Program-made: the position numbers and the translations under genes
Notes under the pieces: generated by a model
Seen by the model: only the letters and a program-made list of their open reading frames with translations
Told to the model about the DNA's origin: nothing
The model's database searches: none
DNA from: Polaromonas sp. SP1
GTDB taxonomy: Bacteria > Pseudomonadota > Gammaproteobacteria > Burkholderiales > Burkholderiaceae_C
Assembly (NCBI RefSeq): GCF_003711205.1
Contig: NZ_CP031013.1
Coordinates: 682,001 to 746,000 of the forward strand
Reading direction: 5' to 3'
Length of the DNA: 64,000 nt
Part shown: piece by piece, positions 57,017-64,000 of the stretch
How positions within the stretch are numbered: the first letter of the stretch is position 1
Layout: the number at the start of each line of letters is the position of its first letter

Positions 57017-57877
57017 TTATTTTTCAGCCTCATACATCACGCGCACCATGTTTTCCCACGACGGCGCACGATAGCTGGTGGTCTGCCGGAAGCGCGACGA
57101 GTCGAGCGAGCGGTCTATCACCAGCGCGTCATCGGGTAACACGTCGATGGTCTTTTCATACTGAGCGGCCACCAGCTTCAGGAGGTCGAACTTACTGATG
57201 GGTGCGGACGAAACATGGTAAAGACCATGCAGCGAAGGATCGGGCAATACCACGTCGCGCATTACCCGCGCCAGTTCGATGGTCGTCATGCCGGAAAAAA
57301 TGCTGCGCCTGAAACCGTGAACCGAGCCTTGCTGCGCGAGAAACCAGTCCACCAACGCACGGCTGGAATTGAGCTCACGCCCCACGATGGAGGTTCTCAG
57401 CGTCACCACATTCGCGGCGTCACGCGGCTCGCCGATGTATTTGGACTTCCCGTACAAATCCTCGGCATCGGACAGGTCGTCCTCCGTGTACATGCCCTTG
57501 CGGCCGGAAAACACACAATCCGTGCTGACGTGCAGCAAGCGGACATTGCCGGTAGCGCACAACAACGCCAGACGATGGGGCAGCATCGCGTTGATGGGCA
57601 GGACCACCAGGGGATCTTCCACGTGCTCCTTCTGTTTGATGAGGCCGACGCAGTTGATAACCACATCCGGGCGCACGCGCTCGAAGGCAGCGCGAAGGGC
57701 TACGTCATCCAGAACGTCCACGCCCGTCAGGATGCGCAGCTGTTGTGCGGGTGAGAAATACGGCAGGACGGCCTCGTTACGTACAAGCCCCCAGACGTCA
57801 TGCGGCGCGTGTCCATCAAACTCCCGAAAAACCGCACTGCCCAGCATGCCGCTTGCGCCGAGTACCAGTACACGCAT
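57017..57877 (-). CDS. RmlD-like 4-keto-sugar-nucleotide reductase (WbvR type)
   Basis: 286 residues, SDR with GASGMLG at 7-13, NCVGLIKQKEHVEDPLV, HVSTDCVFSGRKG and YGKSK. Its size and RmlD likeness fit WbvR of UDP-L-QuiNAc synthesis, rather than the longer WbjC/FnlB (about 370 residues with a cupin tail) of the L-FucNAc route. The three-gene set is contiguous (57877 to 54874). Confidence 0.82.
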   Translation of the reverse strand: MRVLVLGASGMLGSAVFREFDGHAPHDVWGLVRNEAVLPYFSPAQQLRILTGVDVLDDVALRAAFERVRPDVVINCVGLIKQKEHVEDPLVVLPINAMLPHRLALLCATGNVRLLHVSTDCVFSGRKGMYTEDDLSDAEDLYGKSKYIGEPRDAANVVTLRTSIVGRELNSSRALVDWFLAQQGSVHGFRRSIFSGMTTIELARVMRDVVLPDPSLHGLYHVSSAPISKFDLLKLVAAQYEKTIDVLPDDALVIDRSLDSSRFRQTTSYRAPSWENMVRVMYEAEK

Positions 57878-57883
57878 CTGTAA

Positions 57884-59119
57884 TTACCCTTTCAAGCCAG
57901 AGCGGCGCGCCTGCAGTATCTCCACAAGTCGTTCCACCTGGCGATTCATATCAAAATTTGCATCGAAGCAAGCCCGCCCCTTTTGCCCCATGGCGTCCCT
58001 CGCGGAAAGCGGCAAGGCGTGCATGCGGCGCATGCAATCGACCAGGGCCTGCGCATTTTCCGGCTCGCACACCATGCCCGCGCCAGCCTCTTCCACCACT
58101 TTCCCGCCCTCCCCCTGCAATGCCGCCACAATCGGTCGCCCTGCTGCAAGATAAGCCTGTATTTTGCTCGGCACGGTGTGGTCAAGCACTCCCCCGCTTT
58201 TCAGCGTCACCAGCAAGGCCGAAGCCTCGCGGAATAGTTCCGGCATGGATTCGGCCGGGAAACGACCGGGCAAGGCCAGATTATCCAGCTTTAAAAGGTT
58301 TTTTTGACCCTGGACCCAATCCAGCATACTGCCGCTGCCCACCAGCACCAAGCAGATTTCGGGCGCGTCCCGCAGCAATACGGCGGCCTGCACCACGGTT
58401 TCGACCGCCTGGGCCTTGCCTATATTGCCGGCAAACACCACACAGAATTTCCGCGCCAAAAGACTGGAGAGCTCCGCCGGCAACGCGTCCGGCACCCCCG
58501 CAGGCACGTCAGGATCCACGGAATTGGGGAAATAAACCAGCTTTTTGGGGTCAGCATAACGCGCCGTGGGAGCCTGAAACGCCCTGGATTGCAGCAGCAG
58601 CGTGTCGCAGCGGCCATAGATCAAGCGCACCAGCCAGCCCACCGCCTTCAGCAGGCCGGCATTGCGGACAAAACCCGTCGCCGCCAGGCTGTCGGGCCAC
58701 ATGTCCTGCACCCACACCGCAAGGTGCGCCCGTTTCAGCCATTTCAGCAGGATCGCGGGTATCACCTGGGTGATCGGCGAAGGCGCAAACACCACGATGG
58801 CATCAAAAGAACGCGAGCGCAGCAGCCAGGGGAAATACAACAAGCCGGAAAAGACAAAAGACAGATAGTTCAGGGTCAGGTTGACGCCGCCGCCCCGCCC
58901 CCTGGGCCAGATCGGTACACGCACCACGTCCACTTTATCCATGAAGCGCTCTCGCACAGTGCCGCCGGCACGGTAACCCGGGAACACCCGGCCATCGGGG
59001 TAATTGGGTTTGCCCGTGGCCACCACCACCTCATGACCGCGTTCGGCCAGCTTGCGAACGAAATCGCTGATGATGAAATTTTCGGGCCAGAAATACTGGC
59101 TGACGATGAGTATTCTCAA
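57884..59119 (-). CDS. wbuB: Glycosyltransferase family 4, WbuB-like
   Basis: 411 residues. N-terminal MRILIVSQYFWPENFIISDF, GKPNYPDGRVFPGY and WVQDMWPDSL are hallmarks of WbuB, the L-FucNAc/L-QuiNAc transferase. Donor-domain segment CVVFAGNIGKAQAVETVV and GGVLDHTVPSKIQAYLAAGR. The start is TTG at 59119, overlapping the stop of the broken upstream gene (TTGA). It should attach the amino sugar made by the next three gene products. Confidence 0.87.
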   Translation of the reverse strand: MRILIVSQYFWPENFIISDFVRKLAERGHEVVVATGKPNYPDGRVFPGYRAGGTVRERFMDKVDVVRVPIWPRGRGGGVNLTLNYLSFVFSGLLYFPWLLRSRSFDAIVVFAPSPITQVIPAILLKWLKRAHLAVWVQDMWPDSLAATGFVRNAGLLKAVGWLVRLIYGRCDTLLLQSRAFQAPTARYADPKKLVYFPNSVDPDVPAGVPDALPAELSSLLARKFCVVFAGNIGKAQAVETVVQAAVLLRDAPEICLVLVGSGSMLDWVQGQKNLLKLDNLALPGRFPAESMPELFREASALLVTLKSGGVLDHTVPSKIQAYLAAGRPIVAALQGEGGKVVEEAGAGMVCEPENAQALVDCMRRMHALPLSARDAMGQKGRACFDANFDMNRQVERLVEILQARRSGLKG

Positions 59120-59471
59120 GACTTCGCCTTTTCAAGAATGTTCCGCAGGAAGGCCTCGGGCTTGCCAAGAAGCGTTGCGGGGCCCGGGATGGCGAGAAAG
59201 CGCTTCACCGCCTGTGCGATCGACACCGCCGATGCCTGATTGAACATCTGCTGCGGCGCGACCACATTGCGCACGGAATCGAGCCCGCGGCCGCAATAGG
59301 AATCCCCCGCTGTTGGGCCTCAATCAATTTCAGCCCGAAGGACCCAAGCTGCGACGGGTAGATCACGGCGTGCGCGCCGGCGTAAAGATTGCTTGCCCAA
59401 CAACGCGGATAGCAGAGTTTTCCGCCGTCACGAGGAATGTTGGCCGCATGAATGATCAAACGATCTGCCAT
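59116..59471 (-). pseudogene. Glycosyltransferase remnant, truncated and frameshifted
   Basis: Only the C-terminal third of a GT4 is left. From ATG 59471 the frame gives SNLYAGAHAVIYPSQLGSFG and LKLIEAQQRGIPIAA. Near 59285-59290 the similarity moves to another frame, GLDSVRNVVAPQQMFN onward, which runs to the stop at 59116 (EKAKS). There is no N-terminal Rossmann domain upstream. The stop still overlaps the wbuB-like TTG start, so translation through the remnant may matter for the next gene. Confidence 0.75.
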
Positions 59472-59556
59472 TTACGCTTCTCACGACTACGCCGGCAGTA
59501 GGCATCATCTGCGATACGTAGAAGGCACGGTTCGGCAACGCGCGGGCTATCCATAT

Positions 59557-60099
59557 TCATAGCTTGTTCGCACCTGCCGCCCGATGGCGGCAGGCATCCG
59601 GTGCGTACTTGCTTTCCAGCGTGCCCTTGTTGGCCATGACGTAGGGGTCGCGTGAGCGCGTAAGGGACGATGTGCAGACCCAGATGATTTTCCGCGAAGA
59701 AGCAGCCACCGCCTTGCCCGCCTGCGCGAGCGGCAACAGCCCCGCATCCGCTTGCATCATGGGGATGAGCTTGAGGCTTTTACCTCCGCCACCGATCTCT
59801 GCAAAGGTCAATGTAATGATCCCCGTCGGAGCGGCAATCTCGACTGCCGCTGCCTGATTCTTGAGTACGATCGGCGCCCATGCCGCATCGAACGCGACCC
59901 CCTTGAGCGCATTGCTATCCACCAGTGCCTGCGCATTGGCTGCCAGTGGCAATACGGCGGCGACTTGCTGGCGTACCCGATGGCTTTCGAACGCCGCGGG
60001 AAGGTGGGTGACAACCAGCACCGCCAGCGACAGAAGAACCGCCACATCCACCAAAGACCATGATTTTAGGTCAGGGAATTTCACTTTACGGAAATCCAT
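59557..60099 (-). CDS. Type IV pilin-like protein with degenerate leader
   Basis: 180 residues from MDFRKVKFPD at 60099, overlapping the EpsG-like gene by 14 bp. After a basic leader, SWSLVDVAVLLSLAVLVVTH is a single N-terminal helix aligning with the prepilin pattern G|FTLIELM, but with Ser for the -1 Gly and Asp for Glu5. The C-terminal half has TGIITLTF, KSLKLIP, IWVCTSS and KYAPDACR, the beta-region and disulphide cysteines of PilA-type pilins. Pilins are unusual in polysaccharide loci. Whether PilD could process it is doubtful. Confidence 0.65.
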   Translation of the reverse strand: MDFRKVKFPDLKSWSLVDVAVLLSLAVLVVTHLPAAFESHRVRQQVAAVLPLAANAQALVDSNALKGVAFDAAWAPIVLKNQAAAVEIAAPTGIITLTFAEIGGGGKSLKLIPMMQADAGLLPLAQAGKAVAASSRKIIWVCTSSLTRSRDPYVMANKGTLESKYAPDACRHRAAGANKL

Positions 60100-61060
60100 G
60101 GCCGTAAACGATAATGTTCGAGACAAAACCGAACGCTTTGTAGGCGAGATATGCAAGGGTTGCCAGGACGCCAACATTGAGGCCGCCATTCGCCCTCAGT
60201 CCGTAATACAGGAAGATGAAGTAGCCGAGCATGTTCAGGCGCGAGCCGCCCAGAATACCGACGCCGACCATCACAGGCAGAAAACTCAGCACCGGCCCAA
60301 ACAGCTTTCTCGCATAGAAGCAAGAAAGGCCAAGCAGAATCAGGACCGGCACCAGCGACGTGAAACTAAGAGACTCTCGCCCGGCAAGATAGATACTCAA
60401 TTTCCAGAGCAAGTAGTTGGATTCGAATCCGATGCCTACGGCAACCACCACGGCGGGGAATGCGAACTTCAGCAAAATGCTTCGAGGACGCAATTCTCCC
60501 CTCTCTAGTTTCGCGATAAAACCGGACAGCCAAGCCCCCAGCCACACTGGAAACATCGAGAAATGCGACCAGACCGACATGAACGAAAAAACAAACATCC
60601 GGACGGGCTTCCCGGTGCTTAGGAACGCCAGAACCAGAAACAGAAACCCAAACTTGAGGCGCTCGGCGGAAAAATATAGAACGAAGACGTAGAAGTTCGT
60701 GGTCACGATGGCGGCGGCAATCCGGATATCGGCGCCCCAGGCCAGAAACAGCCTCATGGAATAGGCAGCCAGGATGCCGTTGCATACCGACATCAGAAGA
60801 TCCTTGTCGATTTCGAGAGTGCTGCCCAAAAGGGAGACGATGTAGTGAACGCGTTCAGCGCTGGACACTGCCGATTCATATGCAAGCTGACCGGTCGCCC
60901 AACCCATCCCAGGCAAAATGTTGTAGGCGCTGTGATAAGCGGCCTGATCTGCCTCGGTATAGAAGCCGGCAAGAACCAGGCTACCGAAGAAGACCAGGAA
61001 ACCCAACAATAAACACACCAGTTCCTGGCTTTTGCGGTCCGCTTGGGATACGTTGTTCAT
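60086..61060 (-). CDS. EpsG-like polysaccharide polymerase (Wzy)
   Basis: 324 residues with nine or ten membrane helices. The N-terminal part AGFYTEADQAAYHSAYNILP and the loop with ERVHYIVSLLGSTL match EpsG-family polymerases. A short basic stretch KLERGELRPRS is cytoplasmic. It would join repeat units at the outer side of the inner membrane. Follows the GT2 gene by 13 bp. Confidence 0.75.
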   Translation of the reverse strand: MNNVSQADRKSQELVCLLLGFLVFFGSLVLAGFYTEADQAAYHSAYNILPGMGWATGQLAYESAVSSAERVHYIVSLLGSTLEIDKDLLMSVCNGILAAYSMRLFLAWGADIRIAAAIVTTNFYVFVLYFSAERLKFGFLFLVLAFLSTGKPVRMFVFSFMSVWSHFSMFPVWLGAWLSGFIAKLERGELRPRSILLKFAFPAVVVAVGIGFESNYLLWKLSIYLAGRESLSFTSLVPVLILLGLSCFYARKLFGPVLSFLPVMVGVGILGGSRLNMLGYFIFLYYGLRANGGLNVGVLATLAYLAYKAFGFVSNIIVYGHGFP

Positions 61061-61073
61061 CGCGGGGCGTCAG

Positions 61074-61880
61074 TCACTTGAGCATTATCATCTTCTTGAC
61101 GAGCGAAGCCGGCAGGAGCCGCTTTATCGTCGACCTGAACACCGAATTAATAACGCGCCCCCAGAAATAAAGGCGGATCAATGGGCGCATCCGCCCCCTG
61201 CACACGGCATCGCGGGACGCCAATATCGTCCTGACACGGTTGCCTTCGGAGAGGCCGCCGGTAAGTACGCTCGAGACAATCTGCTCGGTCCTCAGGAAAC
61301 CGGCACCCACAAGATAAGCCTGGTAAAAAAACTCCAGGTCAGCGGCAATCCGATTCGCGGCATTGAATGGATGCGCACGGTGGTAGCCGACCTCGACAAA
61401 CGCCGACTGGTGCGAGAACTGCATGCCCTGCCAGAGCCTGGCCGGCTTGCCGGGTTGTTCGATCCGCTTGAAATCCGGATACCTTATTTCCACGCCGCCA
61501 TAGATAACCGTGTTGCCGTTGTTCGGCACGGAGAAAACCTTGGTCAGCGTATCGGCAGAGTGAAATGCGTCCCCGGCGTTCATGAAACTGATCCATGCAC
61601 CCGTTGCCAGCCGCAGGCCCTTGTTCATAGCGTCGTAGATGCCCTGGTCCTTCTCGCTGCGCCAGCAGGAAATTCTCCCGGCATACTTCCTGACGATGTC
61701 CAGGGTGCCGTCGGTCGACCCCCCGTCGATGACGATGTATTCGAGATGCGGGTAGTCTTGGCCCAATACGCTGCAAATTGTGGCTTCGAGATATTTTTCC
61801 GCATTGAATACGACAGTCACCACCGAAACCTTGGGCAAGCCATCAGAGGCACCCGCGATGCCCGACCCCACCGGCGTCAC
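61074..61880 (-). CDS. Glycosyltransferase family 2
   Basis: 268 residues beginning with GTG at 61880, which overlaps the stop of the small upstream ORF (GTGA). GT-A features: VSVVTVVFNAEKYLEATICS, YIVIDGGSTDGTLDIV and the metal-binding-type region WISFMNAGDAF (Asn-Ala-Gly-Asp). C-terminal part with FSHQSAFVEVGY. It probably adds one sugar of the repeat unit. Confidence 0.88.
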   Translation of the reverse strand: MTPVGSGIAGASDGLPKVSVVTVVFNAEKYLEATICSVLGQDYPHLEYIVIDGGSTDGTLDIVRKYAGRISCWRSEKDQGIYDAMNKGLRLATGAWISFMNAGDAFHSADTLTKVFSVPNNGNTVIYGGVEIRYPDFKRIEQPGKPARLWQGMQFSHQSAFVEVGYHRAHPFNAANRIAADLEFFYQAYLVGAGFLRTEQIVSSVLTGGLSEGNRVRTILASRDAVCRGRMRPLIRLYFWGRVINSVFRSTIKRLLPASLVKKMIMLK

Positions 61881-62062
61881 TGCGAGGCATCCTGTATCGA
61901 AACCGACAACAGTCCGACGGCAGACCAGAGCGTCAACAACCGATATAGCAGCGTCAGCAACGGAGCATCAGGCATCACGAACCGATAGTGAACCTGCAGT
62001 GCCCGCAGTAAAACATCGGTAGTTCTTGATCCGGCCGCCGCGCAGAAAACTTTTGCCTGCAT
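61877..62062 (-). CDS. Small ORF of unknown function, coupled in the polysaccharide locus
   Basis: 61 residues. It starts 5 bp after the cytidylyltransferase stop and ends in a GTGA overlap with the GT2 start, so it fits the locus exactly. The sequence has one possible hydrophobic helix (LLTLLYRLLTLWSAVGLLSV) and no family I recognise. It could be a real small membrane protein or the residue of a deleted gene. Confidence 0.45.
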   Translation of the reverse strand: MQAKVFCAAAGSRTTDVLLRALQVHYRFVMPDAPLLTLLYRLLTLWSAVGLLSVSIQDASQ

Positions 62063-62066
62063 TTCT

Positions 62067-62762
62067 TTATTCCCGCGTTACGTAGCCAAGAAGATACTCG
62101 GCCCACTGCCAATCCGTTTCCGTATCGATGTCGACGCCTTCAATGGGCGCATCCATGACCAGCGGCACCGTGTCTTCATTGCAGAAAGAGCGCGACGTCC
62201 GCAGCTCGGCGGGGGAAATAAGGTAGAACGCGCCGTTGAGCGCGTAGGCCGACGGCAGCGCCTGGGCACGGAGATCCGCCTGGCTGCGTTCGACAAAAGG
62301 CTTCATCGAGCCGCCGTCGATCCGGAAACACCACAGCGGATGCGTGCTTGCCTGCGATACGCCGACGACCGAGCGCAACGCATGCGCCCGGAAAATTTCC
62401 AGCCCCCGCAATACCGTTTCCCGGCTGCGGAAAGGCGAGGTCGGCTGCAATAGCAGCAATCCATCCACCGGCCCATGCAGACCTTCGTAGTAGTCAAGCG
62501 CATGCAGGGCCACGTCCACCGATGAGGCCTCGTCTGTTGCCAACGCCGCCGGCCGCAACCACGGCACCGATGCGCCCGCTTTGCGGGCGATGTCGCCGAT
62601 CCAGTCGTCGTCTGTGGAAACCACGATGTCGACAATTTCGGGAATACCCTGCGCGGCCTGGATGCTCCATTCGATCAGGGGCTTGCCCCCCAGCGCTCGC
62701 GTGTTTTTGCCGGGAAGCCGCTTGGAGCCGCCGCGCGCGGGAACAAGGGCGAGTATCTTCAT
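62067..62762 (-). CDS. CMP-nonulosonate synthetase-like cytidylyltransferase (NeuA/PseF/LegF type)
   Basis: 231 residues from MKILALVPARGGSKRLPGKN at 62762, the CTP-binding signature. Also STDDDWIGDIARKAG, LLQPTSPFRS and GVDIDTETDWQWAE with the metal-binding acidic pair. It activates a nine-carbon acidic sugar, sialic, legionaminic or pseudaminic acid, as the CMP form. No nonulosonate synthase is seen in the window; it may lie to the right. Overlaps HisH by 4 bp. Confidence 0.87.
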   Translation of the reverse strand: MKILALVPARGGSKRLPGKNTRALGGKPLIEWSIQAAQGIPEIVDIVVSTDDDWIGDIARKAGASVPWLRPAALATDEASSVDVALHALDYYEGLHGPVDGLLLLQPTSPFRSRETVLRGLEIFRAHALRSVVGVSQASTHPLWCFRIDGGSMKPFVERSQADLRAQALPSAYALNGAFYLISPAELRTSRSFCNEDTVPLVMDAPIEGVDIDTETDWQWAEYLLGYVTRE

Positions 62763-63403
62763 AGAGACAGGAAATGCTTGAGCACCTTCAGGCCGGCAGT
62801 CCCGCTTTTTTCCGGATGGAACTGGCAGCCATGAATGTTGGCCCGCGCGATCACGGCACTCACGGCGGCTCCGCCATACTGGCAATCGGCCACGCGGTGC
62901 GAGGGGTCTTGCGGGGCGGCCATGAAGGAGTGGACGAAATAGAACGCCTCGCTGGCGGCCATTCCCTGCAACAGCGTGTCGTCCCAGCTACTTCTGCCGT
63001 CTGGCAGGGACAGTTCACTCCAGCCGATGTGCGGCACTTTCTGCGGGTGCCCGTCGCTAGTGCTGGTCGGGATGGGAATCACCCGTCCGGGAATCAGTCC
63101 CAAGCCGGAGGTCACGCCGAATTCCTCACTCTCGTCGAGCAACAGCTGCATGCCCAGGCAGATGCCCAGCAGAGGCTTCCCCAGGCGGGCGAAAGAGCGC
63201 ACCACTTCGTCCAGATTGCGGCGATGCAACTCGGCCATGGCATCGCGAAAGGCCCCGACGCCCGGCAGTACGATCCGCGGCGCGGCCAGGATGATTTCCG
63301 GGTCGTTTGATACCAGCACCGAGGCACCGCAATGCTCAAAGCCGCGGCTGACGCTCAGCAGATTACCTACCCCGTAATCGATGACAACGACATCAGCGTT
63401 CAT
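62759..63403 (-). CDS. hisH: HisH-type glutamine amidotransferase (HisH2 of sugar amidation)
   Basis: 214 residues from MNADVVVIDY at 63403. Triad: nucleophile C82 in LLGICLGMQ, H196 and E198 in QFHPEKSG. It releases ammonia from glutamine for its HisF partner. Surrounded by polysaccharide genes and not by hisA/hisI, it is more likely the HisH2/WbpG-associated form used for acetamidino-sugar synthesis than the histidine-pathway enzyme. Confidence 0.85.
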   Translation of the reverse strand: MNADVVVIDYGVGNLLSVSRGFEHCGASVLVSNDPEIILAAPRIVLPGVGAFRDAMAELHRRNLDEVVRSFARLGKPLLGICLGMQLLLDESEEFGVTSGLGLIPGRVIPIPTSTSDGHPQKVPHIGWSELSLPDGRSSWDDTLLQGMAASEAFYFVHSFMAAPQDPSHRVADCQYGGAAVSAVIARANIHGCQFHPEKSGTAGLKVLKHFLSL

Positions 63404-64000
63404 ATGCCCGCACCTTGACTCCGCCCGCTTTCGCGGCTTGCCGCAACTCCCCAAGGGTCGCGCGCTCGTAATGGAGGATGTCCGCCATTGCCACCGCGTT
63501 CGCCCCGCTCTCCCTGACCACCGCGACCAGATCGTCAGCCTTACCCATGCCGCCGCTTGCGATCACCGGAATGCCGACGGCGTCGGTGATGGCCCGCGTT
63601 AGCGCAAGATCGAATCCCTGGCGGGTGCCTTCGCGATCAATCGAAGTCACCAGAATTTCCCCGGCGCCCAAGGCTTCGCCCTTGCGTGCCCATTCGACCA
63701 CATCGATGCCGCTTCTTTCGCGTCCGGTGTCCGTATACACCTCCCAGTGGCCGGGGGACTGCTGTTTGGCCTCGATCGACAGCACCATGCACTGCGACCC
63801 GAAACGCCGGGAAACCTCATGGATAAGCTCGGGGCGTAGCACCGCGGCGGTATTGATCGCCACCTTGTCGGCGCCGGCGCCGAGCAGGTCGCTGACATCC
63901 TCGACGCTGCGGATGCCGCCGCCCACCGTGATGGGGATAAAGACATCCTTGGCGGCCGCGCGGATGATGTTCGTCAGCTTGTTACGCCCGTACAGGCTGG
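63393..64000 (-). CDS. hisF: HisF-type cyclase/ammonia-channel subunit (N-terminus beyond the window)
   Basis: About 202 residues of the C-terminal part are visible; the frame is open at base 64000. Landmarks: ITVGGGIRSVEDVSDLLGAGADKVAIN, TSIDREGTRQGFDL and PVIASGGMGK, with the second-half catalytic Asp in the DREG loop. It overlaps hisH by 11 bp. In the P. aeruginosa O-antigen locus HisF2 and HisH2 supply ammonia to the amidotransferase WbpG. The first catalytic Asp is outside the window. Confidence 0.85.
   Translation of the reverse strand, partial: SLYGRNKLTNIIRAAAKDVFIPITVGGGIRSVEDVSDLLGAGADKVAINTAAVLRPELIHEVSRRFGSQCMVLSIEAKQQSPGHWEVYTDTGRERSGIDVVEWARKGEALGAGEILVTSIDREGTRQGFDLALTRAITDAVGIPVIASGGMGKADDLVAVVRESGANAVAMADILHYERATLGELRQAAKAGGVKVRAYER

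Noticed and set aside
62759..64000. Histidine-biosynthesis operon
   Set aside because: HisH and HisF are present, but hisA, hisI and hisB neighbours are absent on the visible side and polysaccharide genes take their place.

Overview
This GC-rich window looks like a chromosomal segment of a betaproteobacterium of the order Burkholderiales, most likely family Comamonadaceae (Polaromonas/Rhodoferax/Variovorax-like). Support: the argB and slmA types, HcnABC-like amine dehydrogenase subunits next to a polyamine-type ABC transporter, TRAP-linked sugar-acid genes, and dispersed intergenic repeats with a GCTAT-N7-ATAGC core of the kind I associate with that family. I see no tRNA, rRNA, CRISPR array or intact insertion sequence.

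Layout. 1-3820: a truncated TetR gene, then cadR divergent from cadA-DUF3703 (Cd/Pb/Zn efflux). 3868-10610 (minus): one operon encoding a polyamine/opine-type ABC importer and a three-subunit FAD/[2Fe-2S] amine dehydrogenase, facing an IclR regulator (10820-11641). 11765-16545: LysR, then hglS, a 2-aminoadipate-type aminotransferase and amaB, the lower part of a lysine/pipecolate catabolic route running 2-aminoadipate semialdehyde to aminoadipate to 2-oxoadipate to 2-hydroxyglutarate. 16655-26671 (minus): fatty-acid beta-oxidation genes (acyl-CoA dehydrogenase, 3-hydroxyacyl-CoA dehydrogenase/hydratase, thiolase, enoyl-CoA hydratase, two hotdog thioesterases, a hydrolase, DUF2147) headed by a TetR regulator.

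26977-42758: sugar-acid catabolism. Two SDRs and an FAH-family hydrolase, resembling the non-phosphorylated L-fuconate/L-rhamnonate route, are divergent from a GntR regulator. Then come a DctPQM TRAP transporter, a UxaA-type dehydratase, an Ldh-family oxidoreductase, a UxuB-type reductase with a divergent UxuR-like regulator behind three operator-like sites, an amino-acid-type ABC transporter and a D-mannonate dehydratase (ManD) with the expected catalytic residues.

43045-48669: slmA, a TctDE-like two-component system and argB. Between the response regulator and argB lies a lower-GC segment with one glycosyltransferase, bracketed by a 15-bp direct repeat. 48747-64000 (minus): a polysaccharide (O-antigen/exopolysaccharide) locus. 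Read in transcription order it has HisF/HisH of the sugar-amidation type, a CMP-nonulosonate synthetase, a small ORF, a GT2, an EpsG-like polymerase, a divergent pilin-like protein, a broken glycosyltransferase, a WbuB-like GT4, a three-gene UDP-L-QuiNAc/L-FucNAc pathway, a Wzy/ligase, a Wzx flippase, a hexapeptide acyltransferase, a GT2-epimerase fusion and a second epimerase-like protein. Most of these genes overlap by 1-14 bp, several through GTGA or TTGA junctions, so the locus looks translationally coupled. HisF runs off the right edge and TetR off the left edge.
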